Below, piece by piece: positions 30,571 to 38,941 of a DNA stretch of 64,000 bases (positions are counted from its first letter, which is position 1; each line of letters begins with the position of its first letter). Below the pieces are notes generated by a model that had not been told where the DNA came from, did not search any database, and saw only the letters and a program-made list of their open reading frames with translations. The stretch lies in the NCBI GenBank assembly GCA_028994555.1, contig JARDVN010000001.1, positions 2,976,001-3,040,000 of the forward strand. Reading direction: 5' to 3'. The translations under genes were made by a program, and so were the position numbers. Origin of the DNA: Citrobacter amalonaticus. GTDB taxonomy: Bacteria > Pseudomonadota > Gammaproteobacteria > Enterobacterales > Enterobacteriaceae.

Positions 30571-31855
30571 ATGCAGCATGATGATAAAAACGGCGTGAGC
30601 GAACCGTCACGCCGACGTTTGTTGAAAGGAATGGGCGCGCTCGGTGGCGTGCTGGCACTGTCCGGCGGTTGCCCTGTCGCCCACGCGCAAAAGCCGCAAA
30701 GCGCGCCGGGAACGCTGTCGCCGGATGCCCGCAGCGAAACGCAGCCTTTTTTATGGCCCTCATCAGGCGGGGATTTTGACACCGCAACAGGCCTCAATGA
30801 TGCTGGTGGCGTTTGACGTACTGGCGTCCGATAAAAGTGAGCTCGAACGCTTATTCCGTCTGCTTACGGCACGTATCGCCTTCCTGACTACCGGCGGACC
30901 AGCGCCGGAAACGCCAAATCCGCGCTTACCCCCGATGGATTCCGGGATCCTCGGCGCCTTCATCGCGCCGGATAACCTGACCGTGACGTTGTCGGTGGGG
31001 CATTCGCTGTTTGATGAGCGCTTTGGATTACAGGCGCAGAAGCCAAAGGCGTTGCAAAAAATGACCCGTTTTCCTAACGATTCACTAGATGCGGCGTTAT
31101 GTCACGGTGACGTGTTATTGCAGATTTGCGCTAACACCCAGGACACGGTGATCCACGCTCTGCGCGATATCATCAAACATACACCGGATTTGCTGAGCGT
31201 ACGCTGGAAGCGAGAAGGGTTTATCTCCGACCATGCGGCGCGCAGTAAAGGCAAAGAGACCCCGGTCAATTTACTGGGTTTCAAAGACGGGACGGCGAAC
31301 CCCGACAGCAGCGATGAAAAGTTGATGCAGGATGTGGTGTGGGTGACGGCAGAGCAGGGGGAACCGGCGTGGGCCATTGGCGGATCTTATCAGGCCGTAC
31401 GTCTGATTCAGTTTCGCGTCGAATTCTGGGACCGCACGCCGCTCAAAGAGCAGCAAACCATTTTCGGCCGCGATAAGCACACCGGTGCCCCGTTGGGGAT
31501 GCAGCACGAGCATGATGTGCCAGATTACGCCAGCGACCCGGACGGCAACGTCATTGCGCTGGATAGCCACATCCGTCTGGCCAATCCTCGCACCGAACAG
31601 ACGCAGTCGAGCCTGATGATGCGCCGTGGCTACAGCTATTCGCTTGGCGTAACCAATTCCGGACAACTCGATATGGGATTACTGTTTGTCTGCTATCAAC
31701 ATGACCTGGAAAAAGGGTTTCTGACGGTGCAGAAGCGATTGAATGGTGAAGCGCTGGAAGAATACGTTAAGCCGATCGGCGGTGGCTATTTCTTCGCACT
31801 CCCGGGTGTTAAGCAGGCCGATCGTTATCTGGGGCAGTCTCTGCTTGAAGCCTGA
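30571..31855 (+). CDS. efeB: EfeB, Tat-exported DyP-type heme peroxidase (one extra T)
   Basis: 427 residues. Twin-arginine signal [15 protein letters not shown] at about 12-26. The DyP peroxidase signature GFKDGTANP provides the distal Asp, and HIRLANPR lies near the proximal heme side. EfeB oxidises substrates in the periplasm and supports iron uptake by EfeUO. Six T at 30747-30752 break the frame; five give [17 protein letters not shown]. Starts five bases after efeO, so the three genes form one operon. Confidence 0.95.
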
Positions 31856-32377
31856 CAGCATTACCCCGTCTGCGGGCGGGGGGCGTGTTGTGTCTCACGC
31901 TGATGAAAATATTCTTTTTTTTATATGATCCGTTTTTTGAAATAATTTTGTAGTATTTTCGTAAGAGACTGTTGCCAGCAGGAAATGAGAATTTAGTTAA
32001 CGTCAAGTGAAAATATTGTTGCGTTATTGCTAAGTTCTGATGTAATTATACGTAATAGCGGTAGTTCCCGGCTGTGATGTTCATTCACTATGGAGATCGC
32101 GAATGGTAAAGTCCTCTTGTGGACTCGTTTCTGATAGACGTTGCAGTTCCAGGCGCGGAAGTCTCTCCTCCGGTTGTACCCGTGTCACCGCAAAATTCCT
32201 CACCCTTTCCCGACCTATTCCAGATACTGATGCCCTGTTCGGTGCGCGTAGCCGTGTATGGCGTCTTTTCAACCGGCAAGATATGGCTTACAAGGGAGCC
32301 ACTCCTCGGATGTTTGTGCGCATAATCGCGCTGTCAGCAGCGCGTGTAATGAATACCAACAACTCAAGGTGCTATCC
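31856..32377. other. efeB-phoH intergenic region and long phoH leader
   Basis: 522 bases. After efeB: CCCCGTC-TGCG-GGCGGGG (31864-31881), a hairpin without a T tract. The middle is AT-rich (promoter region). A 275-base stretch before phoH has ATG 32103 followed by an open frame that does not join phoH; with one extra base it would extend PhoH by about 92 residues, as in some E. coli database entries. A hairpin GCGCTG-TCAG-CAGCGC is at 32328-32343. No Pho box was found by eye. Confidence 0.5.
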
Positions 32378-33166
32378 ATGGGAAGACAAAAAGCAGTGAT
32401 CAAAGCTCGTCGTGAAGCAAAACGTGTGCTGAGACGGGACTCGCGCAGTCATAAACAGCGTGAAGAAGAATCGGTCACCTCGCTTGTGCAGATGAGTGGC
32501 GTAGAAGCGATTGGCATGGCGCGCGACAGTCGCGACACCACCCCAATCATGGCGCGTAATGAAGCTCAATCGCACTACCTGAATGCTATCGAGAGTAAAC
32601 AACTGATTTTCGCTACGGGCGAAGCCGGGTGTGGCAAAACCTGGATCAGTGCGGCAAAAGCAGCAGAGGCCCTGATACATAAAGATGTCGACCGGATCAT
32701 TGTCACCCGTCCTGTTCTGCAGGCCGATGAAGATCTGGGATTCTTACCTGGGGATGTCTCGGAGAAGTTTGCCCCGTATTTCCGGCCGGTTTATGACGTG
32801 CTGGTAAAACGACTCGGTGCATCTTTTATGCAATATTGCCTGCGACCTGAAATCGGTAAGGTGGAAATCGCGCCGTTCGCCTATATGCGCGGACGTACAT
32901 TTGAAAATGCAGTGGTCATTCTTGACGAGGCTCAGAACGTCACTGCTGCGCAAATGAAGATGTTTTTGACGCGCCTCGGGGAGAATGTGACGGTTATCGT
33001 GAATGGGGACATCACCCAGTGCGATTTACCCTCTCATGTTCAGTCAGGGCTCAGTGACGCGCTGGCCCGCTTTAAAGAAGATGAGATGATAGGCATTGTC
33101 CGCTTCAGTAAAGATGATTGTGTTCGCTCGGCGCTCTGCCAGCGGACGCTGAATGCGTATAGCTAA
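32378..33166 (+). CDS. phoH: PhoH, phosphate-starvation-inducible ATP-binding protein
   Basis: 262 residues from ATG 32378 (MGRQKAVIKARREAKRVLRR), with AAGGTG six bases upstream. P-loop GEAGCGKTW, Walker B VVILDEAQN and sensor GDITQCDLP define a PhoH family NTPase related to superfamily I helicases. It is cytoplasmic and may act on RNA; its function is not settled. pgaABCD, which follows phoH in E. coli, is absent. Intact from this start; a longer form starting near 32103 would need a one-base change. Confidence 0.92.
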   Translation: MGRQKAVIKARREAKRVLRRDSRSHKQREEESVTSLVQMSGVEAIGMARDSRDTTPIMARNEAQSHYLNAIESKQLIFATGEAGCGKTWISAAKAAEALIHKDVDRIIVTRPVLQADEDLGFLPGDVSEKFAPYFRPVYDVLVKRLGASFMQYCLRPEIGKVEIAPFAYMRGRTFENAVVILDEAQNVTAAQMKMFLTRLGENVTVIVNGDITQCDLPSHVQSGLSDALARFKEDEMIGIVRFSKDDCVRSALCQRTLNAYS

Positions 33167-33187
33167 GTTAGCCACATTTTCGCTCAG

Positions 33188-33217
33188 AGCCCGGGACGAC
33201 CGGGCTTTGTTTTTTTA
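33188..33217 (+). terminator. Terminator of phoH
   Basis: AGCCCGG (33188-33194), loop GACGA, CCGGGCT (33200-33206), then a T-rich tail. Confidence 0.9.
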
Positions 33218-33231
33218 GACGAATGTTGCCG

Positions 33232-33355
33232 GATGGCGGTGGGGGGGGGGATTGACTCGCTTCGCTCGCCCTGCGGGCGTCATGGCCTGCGGCCATTCCG
33301 TCCAACGGGCTGCGCCCGTTGTCGAACCCCGGTCGGGGATTCTCATCCCCCCCCT
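33232..33355 (-). repeat. tRNA-Ser 3'-end-like repeat split by a hairpin cassette
   Basis: On the plus strand ATGGCGGTG plus a G run plus ATT (33233-33253) copies the 3' end of the neighbouring tRNA-Ser gene (33412-33434). The next tRNA bases, CGAACCCC, appear at 33323-33330. Between them are 69 bases holding three hairpins with TGC loops: GCCC-TGC-GGGC, ATGGCC-TGC-GGCCAT and AACGGGC-TGC-GCCCGTT. CCCCG-GT-CGGGG follows. It looks like a degenerate tRNA T-arm interrupted by a repeat. Not a working tRNA: no anticodon arm is present. Confidence 0.65.
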
Positions 33356-33412
33356 AATGGGAAATATAAAAGAAAAGAGCCGATACATAAGTACCGGCTC
33401 TCATCTGAAATA

Positions 33413-33503
33413 TGGCGGTGAGGGGGGGGGGATTCGAACCCCCGATACGTTGCCGTATACACACTTTCCAGGCGTGCTCCTTCAGCCACTCGGACACCTC
33501 ACC
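33413..33503 (-). tRNA. serX: tRNA-Ser (anticodon GGA), serX
   Basis: Read on the minus strand: 5' GGTGAGGTGTCCGAGTGGCT, anticodon loop CTGGAAAGT (GGA), a long class II variable arm, GGTTCGAATC T-loop and an encoded CCA end. It matches E. coli serX, which also lies between phoH and ghrA. The C run at the T-stem/acceptor junction has ten bases where seven are expected, making the gene 91 rather than 88 bases. This is probably a sequencing overcall, since the mature acceptor stem would otherwise not pair. Confidence 0.95.
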
Positions 33504-33737
33504 ATATTGTTGTTCCGCAATAACTGGAACGGGCGCTAATTTAGGGAAATACACTGCCTGCGTCAATTAACTTTTCTAAAAAATCGTGCATTTACACAAA
33601 CTTCAAACAACCTGTCGCTTAATTAAGCGGAAAACGCTTTTTTTGCCAGCGCCCGCGAATTTGCTATGCTGATGATCCCTTTGAAAACGATGATAATAAG
33701 TGCGCAAAATTCCGCACAACAACCCGCAGGAGTCAAT

Positions 33738-34677
33738 ATGGATATCATTTTCTATCACCCTACGTTTGATACCCCCTGGTGGATTAACGCTCTGGAAAAA
33801 GCCCTTCCCGGTGCGAAAGTTCGTGAGTGGAAAGAGGGCGATAACGATCCGGCAGATTATGCGCTAGTCTGGCATCCGCCGGTAGAGATGCTGGAAGGCC
33901 GCAAACTGAAGGCGGTGTTTGCGCTCGGCGCGGGTGTGGATTCGATCCTGAGTAAACTGAAAGCCCATCCCTCTATGCTTGATATTTCCGTGCCGCTCTT
34001 TCGGCTGGAAGATACCGGCATGGGCCTGCAAATGCAGGAGTACGCGGTCAGCCAGGTGTTGCACTGGTTCCGTCGTTTTGATGATTACCAGGCGCAAAAA
34101 AATGAAAGCCAGTGGCAGCCGCTACCGGAGTATACGCGCGAGGAATTTACCGTGGGGATTATGGGCGCGGGCGTGCTGGGGGGCAAAAGTGGCTGAAAGC
34201 CTGCAGGCCTGGGGCTTTCCGTTACGCTGCTGGAGTCGCAGCCGCAAGTCCTGGCCGGGCGTTGAGAGTTTTGCCGGTACGCAAGAGTTGGACGCATTTC
34301 TGAGTCAGACTCGCGTGCTCATAAACCTGCTGCCCAATACGGCGGAGACGGTCGGCATTATCAATGGCGAACGGCTTGAGCAACTTCAGGACGGCGCGTA
34401 TCTGCTCAATCTCGCACGGGGTGTTCACGTCAATGAAGATGATTTGCTGGCTGCGTTGAACAGCGGAAAACTGAAAGGCGCGATGCTGGATGTCTTCAGC
34501 CGCGAACCGCTGCCAGCGGATAGCCCACTGTGGAAACATCCTCGCGTGGCAATGACGCCGCACATTGCGGCAGTCACACGTCCTGCAGAAGCTGTTGCCT
34601 ATATATCCCGCACCATTTCACATCTTGAAAACGGTGAAGCGGTGACAGGGCAGGTTGATCGTCAACGCGGTTACTGA
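33738..34677 (+). CDS. ghrA: GhrA, glyoxylate/hydroxypyruvate reductase A (one extra G)
   Basis: 312 residues after correction. D-isomer 2-hydroxyacid dehydrogenase: NADPH fold at [17 protein letters not shown] (about 140-156), [14 protein letters not shown] with the catalytic Arg, DVFSREPLP with Glu and the catalytic His in MTPHIAAVT. It reduces glyoxylate to glycolate and hydroxypyruvate to glycerate. Six G at 34178-34183 break the frame; five restore VLGAKVAES. First of ghrA-ycdX-ycdY. Confidence 0.95.
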
Positions 34678-34763
34678 TACCCACCCGGCCTCTGCCGGGT
34701 TTCGACTAATAAACGCTGGCGATTCCTGCTATCCTTGTCGAAAAATGACTACAGGAGAGAAAC

Positions 34764-35502
34764 ATGTATCCCGTTGACCTGCACATGCATACCGTCGCCA
34801 GTACCCACGCCTATAGCACCCTGAGCGATTACATCGCGCAAGCGAAACGCCAGGGGCTAAAACTGTTTGCGATTACCGATCATGGCCCGGACATGGCGGA
34901 TGCGCCTCACCACTGGCATTTCATTAATATGCGGATTTGGCCGCGTGTGGTGGATGGCGTCGGGATCCTGCGAGGCATTGAAGCCAACATCAAAAATATC
35001 GAAGGTGAAATTGACTGTACTGGTCCGATGCTCACTTCATTGGATCTGATTATCGCGGGCTTCCATGAACCGGTTTTTGCCCCTCACGATGAAGCCACCA
35101 ACACGCAGGCGATGATCGCCACCATGGCGAGCGGCGTTGTGCATATCATTAGCCACCCCGGCAACCCGAAATATCCTGTTGATATCACCGCGATTGCCCA
35201 GGCCGCGGCGAAATACAATGTTGCGCTGGAGATTAATAACTCTTCCTTCCTTCATTCACGCAAAGGCAGTGAAGCAAACTGTCGCGCGGTGGCGGCAGCG
35301 GTGCGCGATGCTGGCGGCTGGGTGGCGCTGGGTTCAGATTCCCATACCGCCTTTACGATGGGGGGATTTTAGCGAGTGCCTGAAAATCCTCGAGGCGGTG
35401 AACTTCCCGGAAGATCGAATTTTAAACGTGACGCCGAAACGACTACTCAATTTTCTCGAATCGCGCGGCATGCCGACGATCCCTGAATTTGCTGAACTTT
35501 AA
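34764..35502 (+). CDS. ycdX: YcdX, PHP-family zinc phosphatase (one extra G)
   Basis: 245 residues. PHP motifs: DLHMHT (His 7, His 9), [28 protein letters not shown] and GSDSHTA, the ligands of the trinuclear zinc site. The E. coli enzyme is a phosphatase needed for swarming. Six G at 35360-35365 break the frame; five give [15 protein letters not shown]. Its chaperone YcdY is encoded next. Confidence 0.95.
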
Positions 35503-35524
35503 TCACTACGAGCTGGAATATTTG

Positions 35525-36079
35525 ATGAACGAGTTTTCTATCCTGTGCCGCGTCCTGGGATCGCTATATTACCGCCAACCGCAGGATCCTTTATTGGTTC
35601 CGCTCTTTACCCTGATTCGCGAAGGTAAACTCCCGGCAAGCTGGCCGCTCGAGCAGGATGAACTGTTGGGGCGTCTACAGAAAAGCTGCGATATGGCTCA
35701 ACTGGCGGCAGATTACAATGCGTTGTTCGTCGGCGCGGAGTGCGCGGTGCCACCGTATCGCAGCGCGTGGGTAGAAGGGGCGACAGAATCAGAGGTGCGG
35801 ACGTTCCTCTCCGCACGCGGAATGCCGCTTGCCGACACACCTGCCGATCATATTGGTACGTTGTTGCTGGCAGCATCCTGGCTGGAAGATCAGTCGACAG
35901 AAGATGAAAGCGAGGCGCTGGAAACCCTGTTCGCGGATTACATCCTTCCCTGGTGTGACACTTTTCTCGGCAAAGTTGAAGCGCATGCCACGACGCCTTT
36001 CTGGCGGACAATGGCACCGCTAACACGCGATGCTATTGGCGCGATGTGGGACGAACTGGAAGAAGAGACAGATGCTTGA
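35525..36079 (+). CDS. ycdY: YcdY, TorD-family chaperone of YcdX
   Basis: 184 residues, all helical, with the TorD/DmsD-type motif YNALFVGAECAVPPYRSAWVEG. In E. coli it binds YcdX and promotes zinc loading. ATG 35525 gives the E. coli N-terminus (MNEFSILCRVLGSLYYRQPQ); the ribosome site is weak, so it may rely on coupling with ycdX 22 bases upstream. Intact. Confidence 0.93.
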   Translation: MNEFSILCRVLGSLYYRQPQDPLLVPLFTLIREGKLPASWPLEQDELLGRLQKSCDMAQLAADYNALFVGAECAVPPYRSAWVEGATESEVRTFLSARGMPLADTPADHIGTLLLAASWLEDQSTEDESEALETLFADYILPWCDTFLGKVEAHATTPFWRTMAPLTRDAIGAMWDELEEETDA

Positions 36080-36098
36080 ATGTGATTCAAATCACATT
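36079..36098. promoter_or_regulatory. CRP site upstream of ycdZ
   Basis: AATGTGATTCAAATCACATT is a perfect palindrome with the CRP core TGTGA-N6-TCACA. It begins at the ycdY stop and is centred 91 bases before the ycdZ ATG. A -10-like CATATT at 36149 would place it at about -71, a class I position. Confidence 0.82.
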
Positions 36099-36179
36099 AC
36101 AATGCAACACGAGTGATTCATTGCATAAATTGTGTGCGTGATCTCATTCATATTGCGCTTTTCTGCTATCATTCGCAGC

Positions 36180-36671
36180 ATGAACATACTTCTTTCCATA
36201 GCAATCACAACGGGCATTCTCTCCGGTCTCTGGGGATGGGTGGCCGTCTCTCTTGGCTTACTGAGTTGGGCTGGGTTTTTAGGCTGTACTGCCTATTTCG
36301 CCTGTCCGCAGGGTGGGTTAAAGGGGTTGGCCATTTCGGCCTCCACGCTGTTGAGCGGCGTGGTGTGGGCGTTGGTCATTATTTACGGAAGTGCGCTGAC
36401 GCCACATCTGGAACTGGTGGGGTATGTGATCACCGGCATTGTGGCCTTCCTGATGTGTATTCAGGCAAAGCAAGTTTTATTGTCATTTGTGCCTGGCACC
36501 TTTATTGGTGCATGTGCGACGTTTGCCGGACAAGGGGACTGGAAACTGGTTCTGCCTTCTCTGGCGGTCGGTTTGCTCTTTGGCTATGCCATGAAAAACA
36601 GCGGCCTGTGGCTGGCGGCACGACGAGAAAGACAAAACACGCGAACGGTCGCGGAAAACAAAAAAGCGTGA
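36180..36671 (+). CDS. ycdZ: YcdZ, DUF1097 inner-membrane protein
   Basis: 163 residues with five or six membrane helices (NILLSIAITTGILSGLWGW, GLAISASTLLSGVVWALV, HLELVGYVITGIVAFLM). Close to E. coli YcdZ; DUF1097, no known activity. Start at ATG 36180 as in E. coli. The upstream CRP site and a private bidirectional terminator make it a single-gene unit, probably controlled by carbon source. Intact. Confidence 0.92.
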   Translation: MNILLSIAITTGILSGLWGWVAVSLGLLSWAGFLGCTAYFACPQGGLKGLAISASTLLSGVVWALVIIYGSALTPHLELVGYVITGIVAFLMCIQAKQVLLSFVPGTFIGACATFAGQGDWKLVLPSLAVGLLFGYAMKNSGLWLAARRERQNTRTVAENKKA

Positions 36672-36693
36672 GGTAATCCTCACGCTTTTTTTT
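36661..36693. terminator. Bidirectional terminator between ycdZ and csgG
   Basis: GCGTGAGG (36666-36673), loop TAAT, CCTCACGC (36678-36685), flanked by five A on the left and eight T on the right, so it works in both directions. The A side overlaps the ycdZ stop codon. Confidence 0.93.
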
Positions 36694-36703
36694 ATCCTGA
36701 TGA

Positions 36704-37537
36704 TCAGGATTCCGGTGGTACCGACATATGGCGGTATTTCACCAGGATGTCGTTCTGGCGATCGGTGGTATTCTGCAAATCCCACAGCCCTCTGTCGATA
36801 CCATCATTGATGAGGAAGATGACGCCCGTTTCAATAGCGGACATCAGGCACAACATCACCGGTTCGTTGGAGGTGTAGCCAATTTCACCTTCCAGCAGTC
36901 TCTGGTAATCAATAAAGCGGAACACGCCTGCCTGCACTTCATAAGACAGAATGGTTTTACTGGTGTTGACCGAGGAGAGGATCTCACCGGTGCTGACGTT
37001 GACTACGCGCAGGTTCACCGCAATCTGGTCAAGCTGGTACTGCGTGTCGGCGCCAATACCGAAGTAACGGGCACCGACCCCGCCGGATTTCACGTTACTT
37101 TCATAACCAATAATCGACCCTTCAACCATGATGTTCGCCGCCGTCAGCGACTGCAACGGAATACGGTTGTTGATGGCAACGGTCCCGTTTTCCTGGGCGG
37201 CACGAATGATTTTTCGCTCGTTAAGCAGGTTCTGCAGTCCCTGACGCTCCAGTGGGATAAACCAGCGGGAATCTTTCAGGGCCGTGACCAGCATCGCGGT
37301 AGCGCTTTGTGGGACAGCTGTCGAGAAGTTACTGGCCGGATAAGGTTTAAACTGTCCGGTTTCATCCTGAATGTTATACACCGAGACAAAAATTTTGCCC
37401 GTTGGCATCGGTAAATGCGTTAGGTCCTTATAACTTTGCGCACGGGGCATTAATGTCGGTTTCGCGGCTTGTTTTGGCGGTGCGGTTAAGCATCCGCTCA
37501 GTAAAATAACGGCGACGAATATAAGTAAGCGCTGCAT
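36704..37537 (-). CDS. csgG: CsgG, outer-membrane curli secretion channel lipoprotein
   Basis: 277 residues, lipobox LLSGC (Cys 15), constriction-loop region YPASNFSTAVPQSAT and the transmembrane hairpins typical of CsgG. The nonamer secretes CsgA and CsgB. The gene is intact, but its promoter (upstream of csgD) has been lost with the IS1-linked deletion, so expression would depend on read-through from IS1 or a cryptic promoter. Confidence 0.95.
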   Translation of the reverse strand: MQRLLIFVAVILLSGCLTAPPKQAAKPTLMPRAQSYKDLTHLPMPTGKIFVSVYNIQDETGQFKPYPASNFSTAVPQSATAMLVTALKDSRWFIPLERQGLQNLLNERKIIRAAQENGTVAINNRIPLQSLTAANIMVEGSIIGYESNVKSGGVGARYFGIGADTQYQLDQIAVNLRVVNVSTGEILSSVNTSKTILSYEVQAGVFRFIDYQRLLEGEIGYTSNEPVMLCLMSAIETGVIFLINDGIDRGLWDLQNTTDRQNDILVKYRHMSVPPES

Positions 37538-37562
37538 GATGATTGTCCTTACGTTGCGGTGC

Positions 37563-37958
37563 TTAAAAATCGGTGGATTGCGACTGTAAACCCGACACTT
37601 CTATCGTCGATGTTTTCCCCGTTTTCCTGTCCGTCACATTGAGCTGTAACTGACCATCCCGGTTAGCAATATCAACAATGAAATCATTGGTCACCATCCT
37701 GCCAGGTTTCCCTGTGTTAATATTGGTCAACAGCCCACCTAATATTTGCGATTGAATAGCCTGAGTGAAGTTATCCAACGCGGAGGGAGTTTCAATTCCG
37801 AAATCGTCGTCATAACTGGGATCTTTATACGAGTTTTGCGCCTGGGCGCTATTCAGTAAAAAAGAACCGTTATTGGGGTTTCCACCAAAGTTGGGATTAC
37901 GGAACTGGAAAGTCATATTTCCGGCCCAACTTAATGGCGAAATAAGCATGAGTACTAC
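37563..37958 (-). pseudogene. csgF: csgF, 5' end removed by IS1
   Basis: The remaining frame runs [20 protein letters not shown] to QSQSTDF. Compared with E. coli CsgF (138 aa) the first nine or so residues, the basic start of the signal peptide, are replaced by the IS1 end. An internal ATG (37949) could start a 128-residue product with a nine-residue stub of signal peptide, which is unlikely to be exported. CsgF normally anchors CsgB at the cell surface. Confidence 0.92.
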
Positions 37959-38727
37959 GGTAATGACTCCAACTTATTGATAGTGTTTTATGTTCAGATA
38001 ATGCCCGATGACTTTGTCATGCAGCTCCACCGATTTTGAGAACGACAGCGACTTCCGTCCCAGCCGTGCCAGGTGCTGCCTCAGATTCAGGTTATGCCGC
38101 TCAATTCGCTGCGTATATCGCTTGCTGATTACGTGCAGCTTTCCCTTCAGGCGGGATTCATACAGCGGCCAGCCATCCGTCATCCATATCACCACGTCAA
38201 AGGGTGACAGCAGGCTCATAAGACGCCCCAGCGTCGCCATAGTGCGTTCACCGAATACGTGCGCAACAACCGTCTTCCGGAGCCTGTCATACGCGTAAAA
38301 CAGCCAGCGCTGGCGCGATTTAGCCCCGACATAGCCCCACTGTTCGTCCATTTCCGCGCAGACGATGACGTCACTGCCCGGCTGTATGCGCGAGGTTACC
38401 GACTGCGGCCTGAGTTTTTTTAAGTGACGTAAAATCGTGTTGAGGCCAACGCCCATAATGCGGGCAGTTGCCCGGCATCCAACGCCATTCATGGCCATAT
38501 CAATGATTTTCTGGTGCGTACCGGGTTGAGAAGCGGTGTAAGTGAACTGCAGTTGCCATGTTTTACGGCAGTGAGAGCAGAGATAGCGCTGATGTCCGGC
38601 GGTGCTTTTGCCGTTACGCACCACCCCGTCAGTAGCTGAACAGGAGGGACAGCTGATAGAAACAGAAGCCACTGGAGCACCTCAAAAACACCATCATACA
38701 CTAAATCAGTAAGTTGGCAGCATCACC
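37959..38727 (-). mobile_element. IS1 element
   Basis: 769 bases (IS1 is 768). The ends are the two classic IS1 inverted repeats: GGTAATGACTCCAACTTATT at 37959 and, inverted, GGTGATGCTGCCAACTTACT ending at 38727. The flanks are AGTACTAC on the left and CAGTCGGG on the right; no 8-9 base target duplication exists, and the flanks belong to different csg genes. This is the footprint of an adjacent deletion after insertion, not of a simple insertion. Confidence 0.95.
37974..38672 (-). CDS. IS1 transposase InsAB', fused in frame by an A7 run
   Basis: 232 residues: zinc-finger [14 protein letters not shown]...CSHCRKTW and HTH (InsA part), then the DDE catalytic part ([37 protein letters not shown]...). 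Standard IS1 makes this fusion only by -1 frameshifting on A6C. Here the plus-strand run is seven T (38415-38421), fusing the frames. The element is one base over 768, so an overcall is the simplest reading. If real it would make transposase constitutively. Confidence 0.93.
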   Translation of the reverse strand: MASVSISCPSCSATDGVVRNGKSTAGHQRYLCSHCRKTWQLQFTYTASQPGTHQKIIDMAMNGVGCRATARIMGVGLNTILRHLKKLRPQSVTSRIQPGSDVIVCAEMDEQWGYVGAKSRQRWLFYAYDRLRKTVVAHVFGERTMATLGRLMSLLSPFDVVIWMTDGWPLYESRLKGKLHVISKRYTQRIERHNLNLRQHLARLGRKSLSFSKSVELHDKVIGHYLNIKHYQ

Positions 38728-38901
38728 CAGTCGGGTAATTCCAATGATGCCAGTATATCGCAAAGTAATTATGGTAATACTGCGATGATTATCCAGAAAG
38801 GCTCTGGAAATAAAGCAAATATTACTCAGTATGGTACGCAGAAAACAGCAGTTGTAGTGCAGAGACAGTCGCAAATGGCAATTCGCGTAACTCAACGCTA
38901 A
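38728..38901 (+). pseudogene. csgB: csgB, 3' fragment after the IS1-linked deletion
   Basis: The last 57 residues of CsgB, from QSGNSNDASISQSNYGNTAM through the fourth and fifth curlin repeats to the end IRVTQR. CsgB is normally about 151 residues, so signal peptide, repeats 1-3 and the csgBA promoter are gone. CsgB nucleates CsgA polymerisation. There is no start codon in frame with a ribosome site. Lies 40 bases before csgA. Confidence 0.94.
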
Positions 38902-38941
38902 TACATTGACGACGCTTAAATCAATCCGATGGGGGTTTACC

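Noticed and set aside
32103..32399. A separate 98-codon gene before phoH
   Set aside because: No ribosome site, strongly Arg/Ser-biased sequence and overlap with phoH in another frame; better explained as leader or a broken N-terminal extension.
33232..33355. A second functional tRNA-Ser gene
   Set aside because: Only T-arm and acceptor-like pieces are present; there is no D-arm, anticodon or 5' acceptor strand.
36728..37414. A 228-codon open frame antisense to csgG
   Set aside because: Composition is that of a shadow frame, csgG is clearly coding, and no family motif is visible.
37951..38736. Simple IS1 insertion with target duplication
   Set aside because: The eight bases on each side (AGTACTAC and CAGTCGGG) differ, and they belong to csgF and csgB.
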